From the NCBI GenBank assembly GCA_964625275.1, contig CAZVBH010000019.1, positions 1 to 31,417 on the forward strand: 31,417 bases of DNA. The letters are read 5' to 3'. The translations under genes and the position numbers were made by a program. The notes under the pieces are model-generated. The model made no database searches. It was not told the DNA's origin and saw only the letters and a list, made by a program, of their open reading frames with translations. Shown piece by piece: positions 24,056 through 31,081 of the stretch (positions are counted from its first letter, which is position 1; each line of letters begins with the position of its first letter). The DNA comes from UBA3775 sp964625275 (lineage in GTDB: Bacteria > Bacillota > Clostridia > Lachnospirales > Lachnospiraceae).

Positions 24056-25458
24056 CACGATTCCTCCCTGGTAATTCTGAATCGGCGTAAAATCATGTTA
24101 TTTACTTCTATATAGCCATCCATTGGTTCTACTTCAAATCCGTTTTCTCTTGCATATGCAATTGATGAAAGGCTGGCCAGCATATCGCCTTTAGTATTTA
24201 GCGGTAATTCGTTGCTGTCCAGTTCTTTTGCCGCTCCCATCTTTTTATCCAGGTAAAGCTTCATCAAATCTCTGGAATATGGATTGTAGGCTTCTTTTTC
24301 CTGCGCTGCCTTTGCCGCCTGCTTTGCCTCTTCGGTCATTTCCTCTATTTCGGTCACTACTGCGGTTTTTATTGTCTGGTTTTGTCTTGGATAACGAATG
24401 GAGCCCTCGTCTATAAATACATGTCGGTCCAGTGTGAAAAGATCGTCCATGGATTCCGGCAGATTATCTTTATTCGTAAGCTCGGTCAGTTCTTCCATTA
24501 TATACCGCATTGTGTGTTCTACATTTCCACGCACATCTTTTTCACGATTTCTGATAAAGCGGGCTCTTCCTACGGCAATTTGAAGATAAACATTTATTTT
24601 ATGCTTAATATCTCGCATTATCTGATCGTAGTCTTCGACTAAGAATCTTTTTGTTGCCTGAATCATGTCAAGGACTGCATCATGTGCCTGCTCATAATTG
24701 AGATTTTCTTCTTTCGCACAGCTTTCTACCATCTGTTCAAAAATAACATTGTCCACTATCATTGCATCCAATCTTGTTTTTATAAACATTCTATAGATAT
24801 GGATATTTTGCTGTTTGGTAAGTCGAGAATATTCGCGTATAAAATCGCCTTCACAGTATTCAAGTATATTCTCTGTAAGGCTTTCAAGAGTCTTTTCCTG
24901 AACCATCTTTTCAATTATTTTACGAATAAAGGTAGACAATTTTTTTAGGGCTTTTGATAAATCCCTGGCATTTTTATTGATATTTTTTATTCCATTTACA
25001 TATGGATTTTCTTTCCATTGTTCTGAATTATTTAAGGTATTATAGATATTGTAAATATAGCTGGAAAATTCTTCTTTTTCAGGCTTTTCCAGCTGGTTTA
25101 AAAATTCTGCAAGGGCAATGCCATTTTCTGTCATTACAATTTGCTTTTCATAAGTAGCATCGTCAATTTCTTCTTCCAGCCAGCCTACATCCTTTGAGAG
25201 AAATTTTCTAATTACGGCTCCCGCCATGTCATTAGCTGTTTTGTCGCCGCTGTAGTCTTCCTGTGATAATTCGACATGATTTTCCAAGAAATAGATTGCT
25301 AAGGAATCTCTTATTCTGTTGCGTGGTATCCGATAACTAATTTCTCTTTCATATTCCTTGTAAATCAATTGGATACAGTCTGAATATATCCTTTGATTAC
25401 TTCCACTTGCTAAATTGTTGAAAAAGCCGGTTGGAATTACATTAAAAACAGAGAACAT
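24055..25458 (-). CDS. jetA: Wadjet kleisin-like subunit JetA
   Basis: A 467-aa protein. The start FNVIPTGFFNNLASGSNQRIYSDCIQLIYKEYE is the usual opening of JetA-family proteins, which are MukF/kleisin-like. The middle is helical and the C-terminal part has a basic/acidic linker (EEMTEEAKQAAKAAQEKEAYNPYS) and a winged-helix end (RRFRITREES). First gene of jetABCD. The ATG at 25458 is odd: the strong AAGGAGG lies 15 nt away, directly in front of another ATG (25471) that opens a 9-codon frame in a different register. The upstream in-frame codon is a stop, so no longer form is possible. Wadjet subtype is not decided here. Confidence 0.9.
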   Translation of the reverse strand: MFSVFNVIPTGFFNNLASGSNQRIYSDCIQLIYKEYEREISYRIPRNRIRDSLAIYFLENHVELSQEDYSGDKTANDMAGAVIRKFLSKDVGWLEEEIDDATYEKQIVMTENGIALAEFLNQLEKPEKEEFSSYIYNIYNTLNNSEQWKENPYVNGIKNINKNARDLSKALKKLSTFIRKIIEKMVQEKTLESLTENILEYCEGDFIREYSRLTKQQNIHIYRMFIKTRLDAMIVDNVIFEQMVESCAKEENLNYEQAHDAVLDMIQATKRFLVEDYDQIMRDIKHKINVYLQIAVGRARFIRNREKDVRGNVEHTMRYIMEELTELTNKDNLPESMDDLFTLDRHVFIDEGSIRYPRQNQTIKTAVVTEIEEMTEEAKQAAKAAQEKEAYNPYSRDLMKLYLDKKMGAAKELDSNELPLNTKGDMLASLSSIAYARENGFEVEPMDGYIEVNNMILRRFRITREES

Positions 25459-25471
25459 AGAAATTAGTCAT
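25442..25471 (-). other. Nine-codon leader frame overlapping the jetA start
   Basis: ATG at 25471 with an ideal AAGGAGG site reads MTNFYVLCF then TAA at 25444-25442. Its stop lies 12 bp inside jetA, whose own ATG is at 25458. Ribosomes that terminate there could reinitiate just upstream at jetA. Could be accidental. Confidence 0.35.
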
Positions 25472-25504
25472 ACCTCCTTCAACAAATCCTTGCGCCTATG
25501 ATTT

Positions 25505-25548
25505 GGCGACCTCAAGCCAGCAGCTAAAGACAGTGGATTGCAGTCGCC
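25505..25548 (-). promoter_or_regulatory. Hairpin in the jetABCD leader
   Basis: GGCGAC (25505-25510) pairs with GTCGCC (25543-25548); inner CAA/TTG and CCA/TGG pairs extend the stem with small bulges. It falls between the promoter (25562-25590) and the jetA ribosome site. Confidence 0.5.
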
Positions 25549-25561
25549 TTATTTCTTTCAC

Positions 25562-25590
25562 ATCTTAACATAAAAGCTGCTTCTTCGCAA
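25562..25590 (-). promoter_or_regulatory. Probable promoter of jetABCD
   Basis: On the minus strand TTGCGA (25590-25585), 17-bp spacer, TAAGAT (25567-25562). Transcript would start near 25555 with a leader of about 95 nt. Confidence 0.5.
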
Positions 25591-25607
25591 CCTATTCCTT
25601 CTATAAA

Positions 25608-25628
25608 ATATTTAGAGTGACAGGTACC
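25608..25628 (+). repeat. Dispersed repeat copy 4
   Basis: ATATTTAGAGTGACAGGTACC, one or two changes from the consensus. It lies 35 bp from the stop of the truncated dprA. Confidence 0.8.
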
Positions 25629-25662
25629 AATGTTTTCTATATAAGCCTACTATATATATTTT

Positions 25663-26436
25663 TCATTGTGTGCTCATATTGGTCTTATAATAACTACACC
25701 TTCTTCCATATTTTCCAGCAAATGCAGCTGTACTATTGGTTCCACTTCCTCGTCCGGCTCCTATAACTATTAGTTCATCCGACCATGCACTTATCAGTCT
25801 GTTTCTCCTAGGGAAAGCATATTGTGATGGTTGAGTTTCTGGTGGATATTCTGAAATAACTGCACCATTTTCAATTATTTTTTTCATTAATATATCATGC
25901 TCCTTTGGATAGCAAATGTCTGGTCCATTTCCAAGAAAAGCCAAAGTATATCCACCACTTTTTAGACAGGAAGTATGAGCATAAGAATCAATTCCTTTAG
26001 CCATTCCACTAATAACCGTTACATTATTTTCAGCGTAATATTGTGCCTTTGATATTGCTATTTTTTTAGCCTCCTGAGTGCATCTTCTGGCTCCGACAAT
26101 TCCGACAGTTTCTGATAGCATTTTCAGACAGCCGCGATAATATAGAACAGCTGGTGCATCCGGCAGCTTGGCTTTTTGAGGATACAGTGGGTTTTGTAAA
26201 GTAAGTATCTGGACATTCTTCTTATGACATAATTCAATTATTTCATAGGCTTTTTCTAGAGAATGATTAAGCTGTAATTGTTTTAGTTGATTTGAATTCA
26301 AATAAGTTTTAGCAGATAATTCTTCAAGATCAGACTCATATATGCGTAAAGGATTATTATAATCATTTAAAAGCTTATTAGCAGTTATTGGTCCCACAAG
26401 TGGCAACTGTAACAGCCAAATCCAATATTCCATCAT
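25663..26436 (-). CDS. dprA: DprA (Smf), C-terminally truncated
   Basis: A 257-aa protein; intact DprA is about 290-370 aa. N-terminal helices (to about 100) precede the Rossmann domain: VGIVGARRCT, VISGMAKGIDSYAH, LGNGPDICYP, ISEYPPETQPSQYAFPRRNRLISA. The next element, normally EAGEKSGSLITADFALEQGR, has become IGAGRGSGTNSTAAFAGKYGRR, and the frame ends after 10 unrelated residues (CSYYKTNMSTQ), so the last strand and the C-terminal winged helix are gone. DprA loads RecA on incoming single-stranded DNA. The ATG overlaps the comM stop (ATGA). A dispersed repeat follows, the likely scar of the truncation. Function is doubtful. Confidence 0.85.
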   Translation of the reverse strand: MMEYWIWLLQLPLVGPITANKLLNDYNNPLRIYESDLEELSAKTYLNSNQLKQLQLNHSLEKAYEIIELCHKKNVQILTLQNPLYPQKAKLPDAPAVLYYRGCLKMLSETVGIVGARRCTQEAKKIAISKAQYYAENNVTVISGMAKGIDSYAHTSCLKSGGYTLAFLGNGPDICYPKEHDILMKKIIENGAVISEYPPETQPSQYAFPRRNRLISAWSDELIVIGAGRGSGTNSTAAFAGKYGRRCSYYKTNMSTQ

Positions 26437-27977
26437 TTCGTCACCACCATCATCTGACTATTACTTCTGTCCAAATCACGACAACCCAGTACGCGCTCAA
26501 CGTCAACATATCTTATATTTTCGGAAGCATCCAAATCTGCACTCGTTCTTGCTAAGCGTAAAAGTTTGTGAATAACTCGTGCACTGTAACCATATTCCTC
26601 GCTTGTAGTTTTGAGAAGATTTAAGGTATCATTATCCATAGTACAATATTTTTGAATAAGTGGAGTTGTCATCTGGGCATTACAATTAATTCCTTCTTCT
26701 TTCGCATATCTGGTCTGTTGAATTTTTCTTGCTTTTTCAACCATTTTTCTTAACTCGGTTGATGATTTTGATTCTGTCTTTTTAGAAATTTCAAAAAAGT
26801 CAACAGGATGCACTTCCTTTTGAATATCAATACGGTCCATAATCGGTCCTGATATTTTTCCTCTGTATTTTATTATTTCATAATCAGTACATCTGCACTT
26901 TGGACCTGGATAATAGCCACAGGGGCAAGGATTCATAGCAGCTACAAACATGAAATTAGATGGAAATGTATGTGTACCATTTACTCTGGATATTGAAACC
27001 TTTTTGTCTTCAACAGGCTGTCTAAGAGCATCTAAGGTTCGTCTTGAAAATTCAGCAAGCTCATCTAAAAACAGGACACCATTGTGTGCAAGAGAAACTT
27101 CTCCAGGAGTTGCATTTGTACCTCCACCTATCAGTGCATTCATCGAGGCATTGTGATGAGGAGCACGGAAAGGTCTGTTTCTTAGAAGCTCATGGCCATT
27201 TGGTAATAGACCTGAAATACTATAAATCTTTGTAACTTCAAGACATTCCTCTTCCGTCATCTCAGGAAGTATTGTTGGGATTCTTTTGGCTATCATGGTC
27301 TTACCACACCCCGGTTCACCTATCATTAGCATATTGTGACCGCCCGCAGCTGCCAGAACAACAGCATCTATCATTTCTGACTGGTCTTTTACATCAGCAA
27401 AATCCAGGTTTTCATCATTAAGCTTTGATTTATTGTTTGGATTTTGAGCATGCTCTTTGATAGCAAGCTTACCTTCTAGATATTTTATTGCATCCAGCAA
27501 ATTTTCAAAGCCTAAAATTTCAATGCCTTTAACCAGTCTGGCTTCTTCAAGATTTTTTATAGGAACTATAACCTTAGATACATTATTCTTCTTAGCAGCT
27601 ATTATCATTGGCAAAATTCCTTTGCATGCACGTAATCGGCCATTAAGGGACAATTCACCGATGAATCCATACTCTTCAAGGTTATTAACTGAAATACTGT
27701 TGCTTTGAATTAAAACTCCTATCGCCATTGCTAAATCATAATGAGAGCCATTCTTCTTTATATCTCCAGGTGCAAGGCTAATTATTACCTTTTTCTTTGG
27801 AAAGATAAGTTCATTTTCATCGATGGCTGATTGAATTCTTTCTGAAGCCTCCTTTACAGCTAGGTCAGCTAAACCAATTATAGAAATCATCGGCTGACCT
27901 TCCATTATTTTTACTTCTATGTCAATAAGATAACCATCAATTCCATTTATGCCAAAGCTTTTTACCACGGTAGCCAT
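26433..27977 (-). CDS. comM: ComM/YifB magnesium-chelatase-like AAA+ ATPase
   Basis: A 514-aa protein of normal length. An N-terminal ChlI-like domain (VVKSFGINGIDGYLIDIEV..., PGDIKKNGSHYDLA) is followed by AAA+ motifs: Walker A GEPGCGKT (220-227), Walker B GVLFLDELAEF (about 300-310), and the zinc-ribbon-like NPCPCGYYPGPKCRCT. The C-terminal Mg-chelatase domain closes it. ComM is a hexameric helicase that promotes branch migration of transformed DNA. It overlaps the RAYT-like gene upstream by 16 bp and dprA downstream by 4 bp, so all three are translationally linked. GGGGG is 10 nt before ATG. Confidence 0.95.
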   Translation of the reverse strand: MATVVKSFGINGIDGYLIDIEVKIMEGQPMISIIGLADLAVKEASERIQSAIDENELIFPKKKVIISLAPGDIKKNGSHYDLAMAIGVLIQSNSISVNNLEEYGFIGELSLNGRLRACKGILPMIIAAKKNNVSKVIVPIKNLEEARLVKGIEILGFENLLDAIKYLEGKLAIKEHAQNPNNKSKLNDENLDFADVKDQSEMIDAVVLAAAGGHNMLMIGEPGCGKTMIAKRIPTILPEMTEEECLEVTKIYSISGLLPNGHELLRNRPFRAPHHNASMNALIGGGTNATPGEVSLAHNGVLFLDELAEFSRRTLDALRQPVEDKKVSISRVNGTHTFPSNFMFVAAMNPCPCGYYPGPKCRCTDYEIIKYRGKISGPIMDRIDIQKEVHPVDFFEISKKTESKSSTELRKMVEKARKIQQTRYAKEEGINCNAQMTTPLIQKYCTMDNDTLNLLKTTSEEYGYSARVIHKLLRLARTSADLDASENIRYVDVERVLGCRDLDRSNSQMMVVTK

Positions 27978-28567
27978 AGTTCATTTTCCCCCATACTTTT
28001 TTTAATCTCATTCTCACTTATGACGTATTTATGAGAAATATCTTCAACAAATTCACGATAACCATATATACTACTTTTTCCAAAATATGCAAGTGTCTTA
28101 TCTCTGTCAGTAAGTCCGTCATCCTTAATTCCTAATATTGTAGTATACGAACTCCAAGGATAATCTTCAGGATGAAAAACCATTTTTGCCTTTACCGGAT
28201 TCAAATGTATATATCTGCTGGTTTGCAAAAAATACTCATCATTTTTTACAATACAGGATTTGTAACGATTTTCAAACACATGCCCTTTATAGCTATAACG
28301 ATAATTAAACTGAATTGCATAATTTCCACACAGTGCTCTCATGAATTTCCAAAGCTCTGTTTCTCCGGTTTCGAGCAACAAATGAAAGTGATTAGACATA
28401 AGACAATATGCATGAAGCCTGCAATTAAATTTTTTAGCCATCAGCTGTAAAAGCTGTTTGAAATAGATATAATCATCATCGGTCTGAAATATAATCATGC
28501 GCCTTACACCTCTTCCCATAAGATGATAAGTTGCACCCGGATACCATATTCTTTTCGGACGTCCCAT
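27962..28567 (-). CDS. REP-associated tyrosine transposase-like protein (Y1_Tnp)
   Basis: A 201-aa protein of the IS200-like Y1 transposase superfamily in the RAYT group: YHLMGRGVRR start, HFH metal site in LMSNHFHLLLE (about 57-62), the GHVFENRYKS motif, and ...YIHLNPVKAKMV...YPWSSY. A catalytic tyrosine candidate lies in NYAIQFNYRYS or nearby. RAYT enzymes cut single-stranded DNA at REP hairpins and are single-copy, non-IS genes. GGGGGAAGG precedes the ATG. It overlaps comM by 16 bp: no insertion-sequence ends, so it is part of the comM-dprA unit. Dispersed repeats in this window are candidate substrates. Confidence 0.88.
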   Translation of the reverse strand: MGRPKRIWYPGATYHLMGRGVRRMIIFQTDDDYIYFKQLLQLMAKKFNCRLHAYCLMSNHFHLLLETGETELWKFMRALCGNYAIQFNYRYSYKGHVFENRYKSCIVKNDEYFLQTSRYIHLNPVKAKMVFHPEDYPWSSYTTILGIKDDGLTDRDKTLAYFGKSSIYGYREFVEDISHKYVISENEIKKSMGENELWLPW

Positions 28568-28728
28568 AACCTTCCCCCAATAAAGTTAATCTGATGAAAT
28601 AATCATATCACACATCCAAATCATTTTCTATAATGCCTGAATTAGAAAAACGATACAATTTTTAAAGGCAAAACTGTGCAAATATTATTATGCAATTTTA
28701 CCAATGGTGAATGAAGACCCAAAAAATG

Positions 28729-28760
28729 TTGCACAAAAATCAACTTATTTTGTTGTGCAA
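28729..28760. promoter_or_regulatory. Inverted repeat TTGCACAA ... TTGTGCAA upstream of the RAYT-comM-dprA unit
   Basis: Perfect 8-bp arms 28729-28736 and 28753-28760, with a half-site-like TGTGCAAA / TATGCAAT pair about 40-60 bp to the left. Operator-like; 160 bp before the RAYT start. Confidence 0.5.
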
Positions 28761-28973
28761 TCATACAAAAATAGTCTTAAAATTCGATTTTTCTTTACAA
28801 AATTAATCAATCAAAGTATAATTAAAAGCCTTTAGTTTACCTGCAAAGATTTATATGGATAAAGACGAATGTTGATTATACTTAATTCATTCAACTAAAT
28901 GAACTGAATCAGACTTAATTAAAATTTTTCCGAGCATGCTTATATAGCATAGGCGCTGCGTGGTTGTTTTAGG

Positions 28974-29009
28974 TTAAAAAAAGGTCTTTGCCTTGAGGGC
29001 AAAAGCCTT
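28974..29009 (-). terminator. Terminator after the Rpn-like remnant
   Basis: Minus strand AAGGCTTTTGCCC, loop TCAA, GGCAAAGACCTT, then T5-7. A very similar block occurs at 31301-31334, so it belongs to the dispersed element as well. Confidence 0.75.
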
Positions 29010-29046
29010 AAAATAAGCTGTGGATGCCAGGCAGCAATGCTGTCAG

Positions 29047-29229
29047 CTAAGCCTTAGGTAACATTGTTTTAATAACCGATTGATCTTCAGTAGTGATTTC
29101 CAGTGCCGCCATAGCTTCCTCAGCACTAAGTTTGAGATCTTTCATCATTTTTAATATATCACCAACTACTGTTCTTCTTGCAGTTTCAATTGCTGTCTCA
29201 TTTCTCATTTCTTCCATAGCTTTACACAT
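29047..29229 (-). pseudogene. C-terminal remnant of an Rpn/PD-(D/E)XK transposase-family protein
   Basis: A 60-aa frame from ATG 29229: MCKAMEEMRNETAIETARRTV...LKMMKDLKLSAEEAMAALEITTEDQSVIKTMLPKA. This is the tail of clostridial Rpn-type (recombination-promoting nuclease) proteins: MCKAMEEMR followed by a 'SxEEAMxxLxI...' repeat region. In-frame upstream codons read VWDGVNE, matching the family, and are then broken by a stop, so the nuclease domain is lost. GGAG lies 8 nt before the ATG and it could still be translated. The type I toxin promoter/antisense RNA zone starts at its 5' edge. Confidence 0.65.
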
Positions 29230-29261
29230 CTCGTTCACTCCATCCCAAACCTAACTTAGTA

Positions 29262-29290
29262 TTGATTTATCCTTTCATTAGTGTTATAAT
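29262..29290 (+). promoter_or_regulatory. Promoter of the antitoxin RNA
   Basis: TTGATT (29262-29267), 17-bp spacer, TATAAT (29285-29290). No coding frame follows; transcription runs toward the 3' end of the toxin gene. Confidence 0.75.
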
Positions 29291-29296
29291 TAAACC

Positions 29297-29385
29297 AATA
29301 AAAGGCACCACCGATAGACGGTTGGCCTGATTAATTAAGCAAGAAAAAGCCGCTCAACTTTGCAGGTCGGGGCGGCTATTTCTGT
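29297..29385 (+). ncRNA. Probable antisense RNA antitoxin (type I)
   Basis: The RNA would start about 29297 and end at the GC-rich hairpin 29348-29377. It converges on the toxin transcript and shares its terminator, so the two RNAs are complementary over the 3' end of the toxin message (about 29340-29385). This is the layout of TxpA/RatA, BsrG/SR4 and Fst type systems. The 5' part contains a 25-nt segment that is also found, as an inverted copy, in the toxin leader. No ribosome site or frame is seen in it. Confidence 0.6.
29344..29377. terminator. Shared terminator of the toxin / antitoxin RNA pair
   Basis: AGCCGC (29348-29353) with GCGGCT (29372-29377). On the minus strand it is followed by T5CTT, strong for the toxin mRNA; on the plus strand by TATTTCT, weaker. 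The toxin stop codon lies in the stem. Confidence 0.75.
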
Positions 29386-29474
29386 GTCTTATTATTATCT
29401 TTACCAATTGAATATCCTATTCCAAAGCAGGTTAAGCCAAAGCTTAACACAGCTATAAGTTCAAATATATCCAT
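29376..29474 (-). CDS. Small hydrophobic type I toxin-like peptide (32 aa)
   Basis: A 32-aa peptide: MDIFELIAVLSFGLTCFGIG then a polar basic tail ending KDNNKTQK. One membrane helix (about 3-20) with charged C-terminus is the plan of holin-like/TxpA/Fst toxins, which depolarise the membrane. AGGAGGG lies 7 nt before the ATG, after a leader of about 100 nt carrying hairpins. Own promoter (29584-29612), own terminator, and a convergent RNA make it a likely type I toxin. Too short to be found by usual length cut-offs. Confidence 0.7.
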   Translation of the reverse strand: MDIFELIAVLSFGLTCFGIGYSIGKDNNKTQK

Positions 29475-29583
29475 GGCTCAGCCCTCCTTTCATCAGATTC
29501 TCTTATGAGTTTCTATGTAATCGAAGGGTCACAGTCCCTCCGTAGAAGGCCAACCGCCTACCGTTATGGTGGCACCCACTACA

Positions 29584-29612
29584 ATAGTATCATAATATGA
29601 CATATTTTTCAA
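29584..29612 (-). promoter_or_regulatory. Promoter of the toxin mRNA
   Basis: On the minus strand TTGAAA (29612-29607), 17-bp spacer, TACTAT (29589-29584). The transcript starts near 29577, right at the inverted repeat. Confidence 0.7.
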
Positions 29613-29620
29613 TTATAAGA

Positions 29621-29641
29621 ATTTTTAGAGTGACAGGTATC
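29621..29641 (+). repeat. Dispersed repeat copy 5
   Basis: ATTTTTAGAGTGACAGGTAT, one change from consensus. It lies behind the toxin promoter; the next coding gene to the right is DUF3990. Confidence 0.8.
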
Positions 29642-29700
29642 CGGATTTAAAGCAAAAGACCTTTTATTTTTCAATCAAGCCCAAGAAATAAGCTGAGAAA

Positions 29701-29740
29701 GATTGCAATAGCATATTTTGTCATTGCGTGGTTGGCTTGA
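29701..29740 (+). repeat. Second dispersed module (GATTGCAATAGCAT ... CATTGCGTGGTTGG)
   Basis: Nearly identical to 31256-31295 and partly to 17185-17200. Includes a GCAAT ... ATTGC inverted repeat. It precedes dispersed repeat copy 6 by 15 bp, so both modules may form one element. Confidence 0.75.
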
Positions 29741-29750
29741 TTTTATAAAA

Positions 29751-29774
29751 TTTTTCGAGTGCCAGGTACATCCT
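29751..29774 (+). repeat. Dispersed repeat copy 6
   Basis: TTTTTCGAGTGCCAGGTACA TCC, two changes; 15 bp from the DUF3990 stop. Confidence 0.75.
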
Positions 29775-29788
29775 ACTTGCCACATCAA

Positions 29789-30526
29789 TTAGTCCATAGG
29801 CAATGTTTTTTGTTGTGTGACTGAATTACCGGTAATATCTTTAATCATATCATCAAGACTGGAATTTAATTCTTTACGTTTTGATGACATAGTTTGTTCT
29901 TCTAATATTTGGTCAAGATATTTTCCTTCGCTTCTATACTGTCGTTTTATGACTTTTACTTTTTGTTCACTTTCTTGCTTACGAGCGTTTCTGTATCTTT
30001 GATATTCTATAAATTTTGTCATATCAAGACTTTCTTCAAGACAAATTTCGATATGAGAGCAGGCGTTCTTTGTTTTAGCAACATATTGTGTTCCATAATT
30101 AATACAACGAATGCATTCTAGTAAGGCTTTGTCTGTAATATCACCGTTTGCAAATTGTTTCATAATAACATTCATATTATCATCTGCAATTGGACCGATT
30201 ATTACATCTATTTCGGCACCCATATTAGCTATGGATTTATAAAATTCTGTGTTTTTTACAGATTCAAGCCTACCGCGATTGTATAAAACATAATATGCCC
30301 AGTCCATATCGGATAATACGAGAATGTTATTTTCGTTTATTTCTGACAGCTTTAGATTCACTGTATAAAGTATTGGGTCTGAGTCAGTGCAAATAAGTGT
30401 TTTTGCTTGTTCTGATTTTGTACCCATATAGAAACCTTGACCAAAGTCACAACGAACTCGACTACATGGTTGTATATCGCCTACGATACCGCCTCTTGAG
30501 CCATGATACAGTGTTATATCTTTCAT
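29789..30526 (-). CDS. DUF3990 protein, ADP-ribosyltransferase-like
   Basis: A 245-aa protein. The start TLYHGSRGGIVGDIQP followed by FGQGFYMGTKSEQAKTL is the DUF3990 pattern, in which LYHGS and GFYxxT resemble the NAD-binding His and Tyr motifs of ADP-ribosyltransferases of the H-Y-[E] class. The middle (DWAYYVLYNRGRL...DVIIGPIADDNM) continues the family; the last about 65 residues are a charged helical tail. It would be a toxin or effector enzyme. The ATG shares bases with the stop of the gene upstream (TAATG), so the two are cotranslated, in the manner of toxin-antitoxin or two-gene defence units. Catalytic activity is inferred only. Confidence 0.75.
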   Translation of the reverse strand: MKDITLYHGSRGGIVGDIQPCSRVRCDFGQGFYMGTKSEQAKTLICTDSDPILYTVNLKLSEINENNILVLSDMDWAYYVLYNRGRLESVKNTEFYKSIANMGAEIDVIIGPIADDNMNVIMKQFANGDITDKALLECIRCINYGTQYVAKTKNACSHIEICLEESLDMTKFIEYQRYRNARKQESEQKVKVIKRQYRSEGKYLDQILEEQTMSSKRKELNSSLDDMIKDITGNSVTQQKTLPMD

Positions 30527-30969
30527 TATCTCAGCTCCTTAAATTTATCTTTTATTACATCTAAGAAATATTCATCGTCTTGTGTATGCATACCTACATA
30601 TAAAGCTAACATATTTTTCAATGATAAGGTTTTGTATATAACATTACTGCTAATGCCTAAACGTATATGCAGATACCGATACATATATCCAATCCATTCC
30701 ATGGTAGCTTTATCGTAGTGTTGTGTGTTTTGCGTTGGTTGAATTTCTTTTGTGATATAATCCATAGAATCTTCTGGGTCTGCCATTTGAAAATAGGAGT
30801 ATAGTGAATCCATTTCCATGTTGCAAAATCTTGAGTTCATGTATTTTTCCACAAAGTCATCATCATCGAAATTCATATCCATTGCCAGTGTGAAAATTTG
30901 TCCTTGATTCTCGCAAATAAAATCATCACATTCTATCAATTCATTGAATTGTTTTGGTGTTATCTTCAT
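30526..30969 (-). CDS. Partner protein of the DUF3990 gene, antitoxin candidate
   Basis: A 147-aa soluble acidic protein. The C-terminal part DKATMEWIGYMYRYLHIRLGISSNVIYKTLSLKNMLALYVGMHT is recognisable as a small family that often precedes DUF3990 genes in gut clostridia and Bacteroidales; the rest (NELIECDDFICENQGQIF..., DMNFDDDDFVEKYMNSRFC) is helical and unassigned. ATG at 30969 is chosen with GGGG 8 nt upstream; an in-frame GTG three codons earlier overlaps that site. Its stop overlaps the DUF3990 start by one base. I infer an immunity or antitoxin role from order and size; there is no obvious DNA-binding motif. Confidence 0.6.
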   Translation of the reverse strand: MKITPKQFNELIECDDFICENQGQIFTLAMDMNFDDDDFVEKYMNSRFCNMEMDSLYSYFQMADPEDSMDYITKEIQPTQNTQHYDKATMEWIGYMYRYLHIRLGISSNVIYKTLSLKNMLALYVGMHTQDDEYFLDVIKDKFKELR

Positions 30970-31081
30970 ATATGTCACCCCAACTTTTCTTTTTATTATA
31001 ATTTATTTCAATTGATTTCTCAATGTTTTCCGCCAAAAAAATAACTGTGCCACACCCTTTGCCCTGTATGGCTTTAGAATA

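Larger units (their letters stand above)
28568..29046. other. Intergenic region of 479 bp, no gene seen
   Basis: Holds the 28729-28760 inverted repeat, a diverged dispersed-repeat trace (AAAATTTTTCCGAG at 28920-28933) and the terminator of the Rpn remnant. No frame above about 30 codons with a ribosome site is seen. A promoter for the RAYT unit must lie between about 28600 and 28800 on the minus strand, but I could not place it with certainty. Confidence 0.6.
29304..29576. repeat. Inverted repeats flanking the toxin gene (29304-29328 / 29547-29576)
   Basis: GGCACCACC...GACGGTTGGCCT on the plus strand at 29304-29328 and a similar GGTGCCACC...GGCGGTTGGCCT on the minus strand at 29576-29547. 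Both transcripts therefore begin with nearly the same 25-30 nt, each capable of an internal hairpin. Confidence 0.75.

Noticed and set aside
25505..25548. Known riboswitch in the jetABCD leader
   Set aside because: Only a simple bulged hairpin is visible and no recognised aptamer core; kept as an unassigned structure.
27962..28567. Complete IS200-type insertion sequence
   Set aside because: The protein is of the RAYT type, overlaps comM, and no hairpin ends or duplicated target are seen around it.
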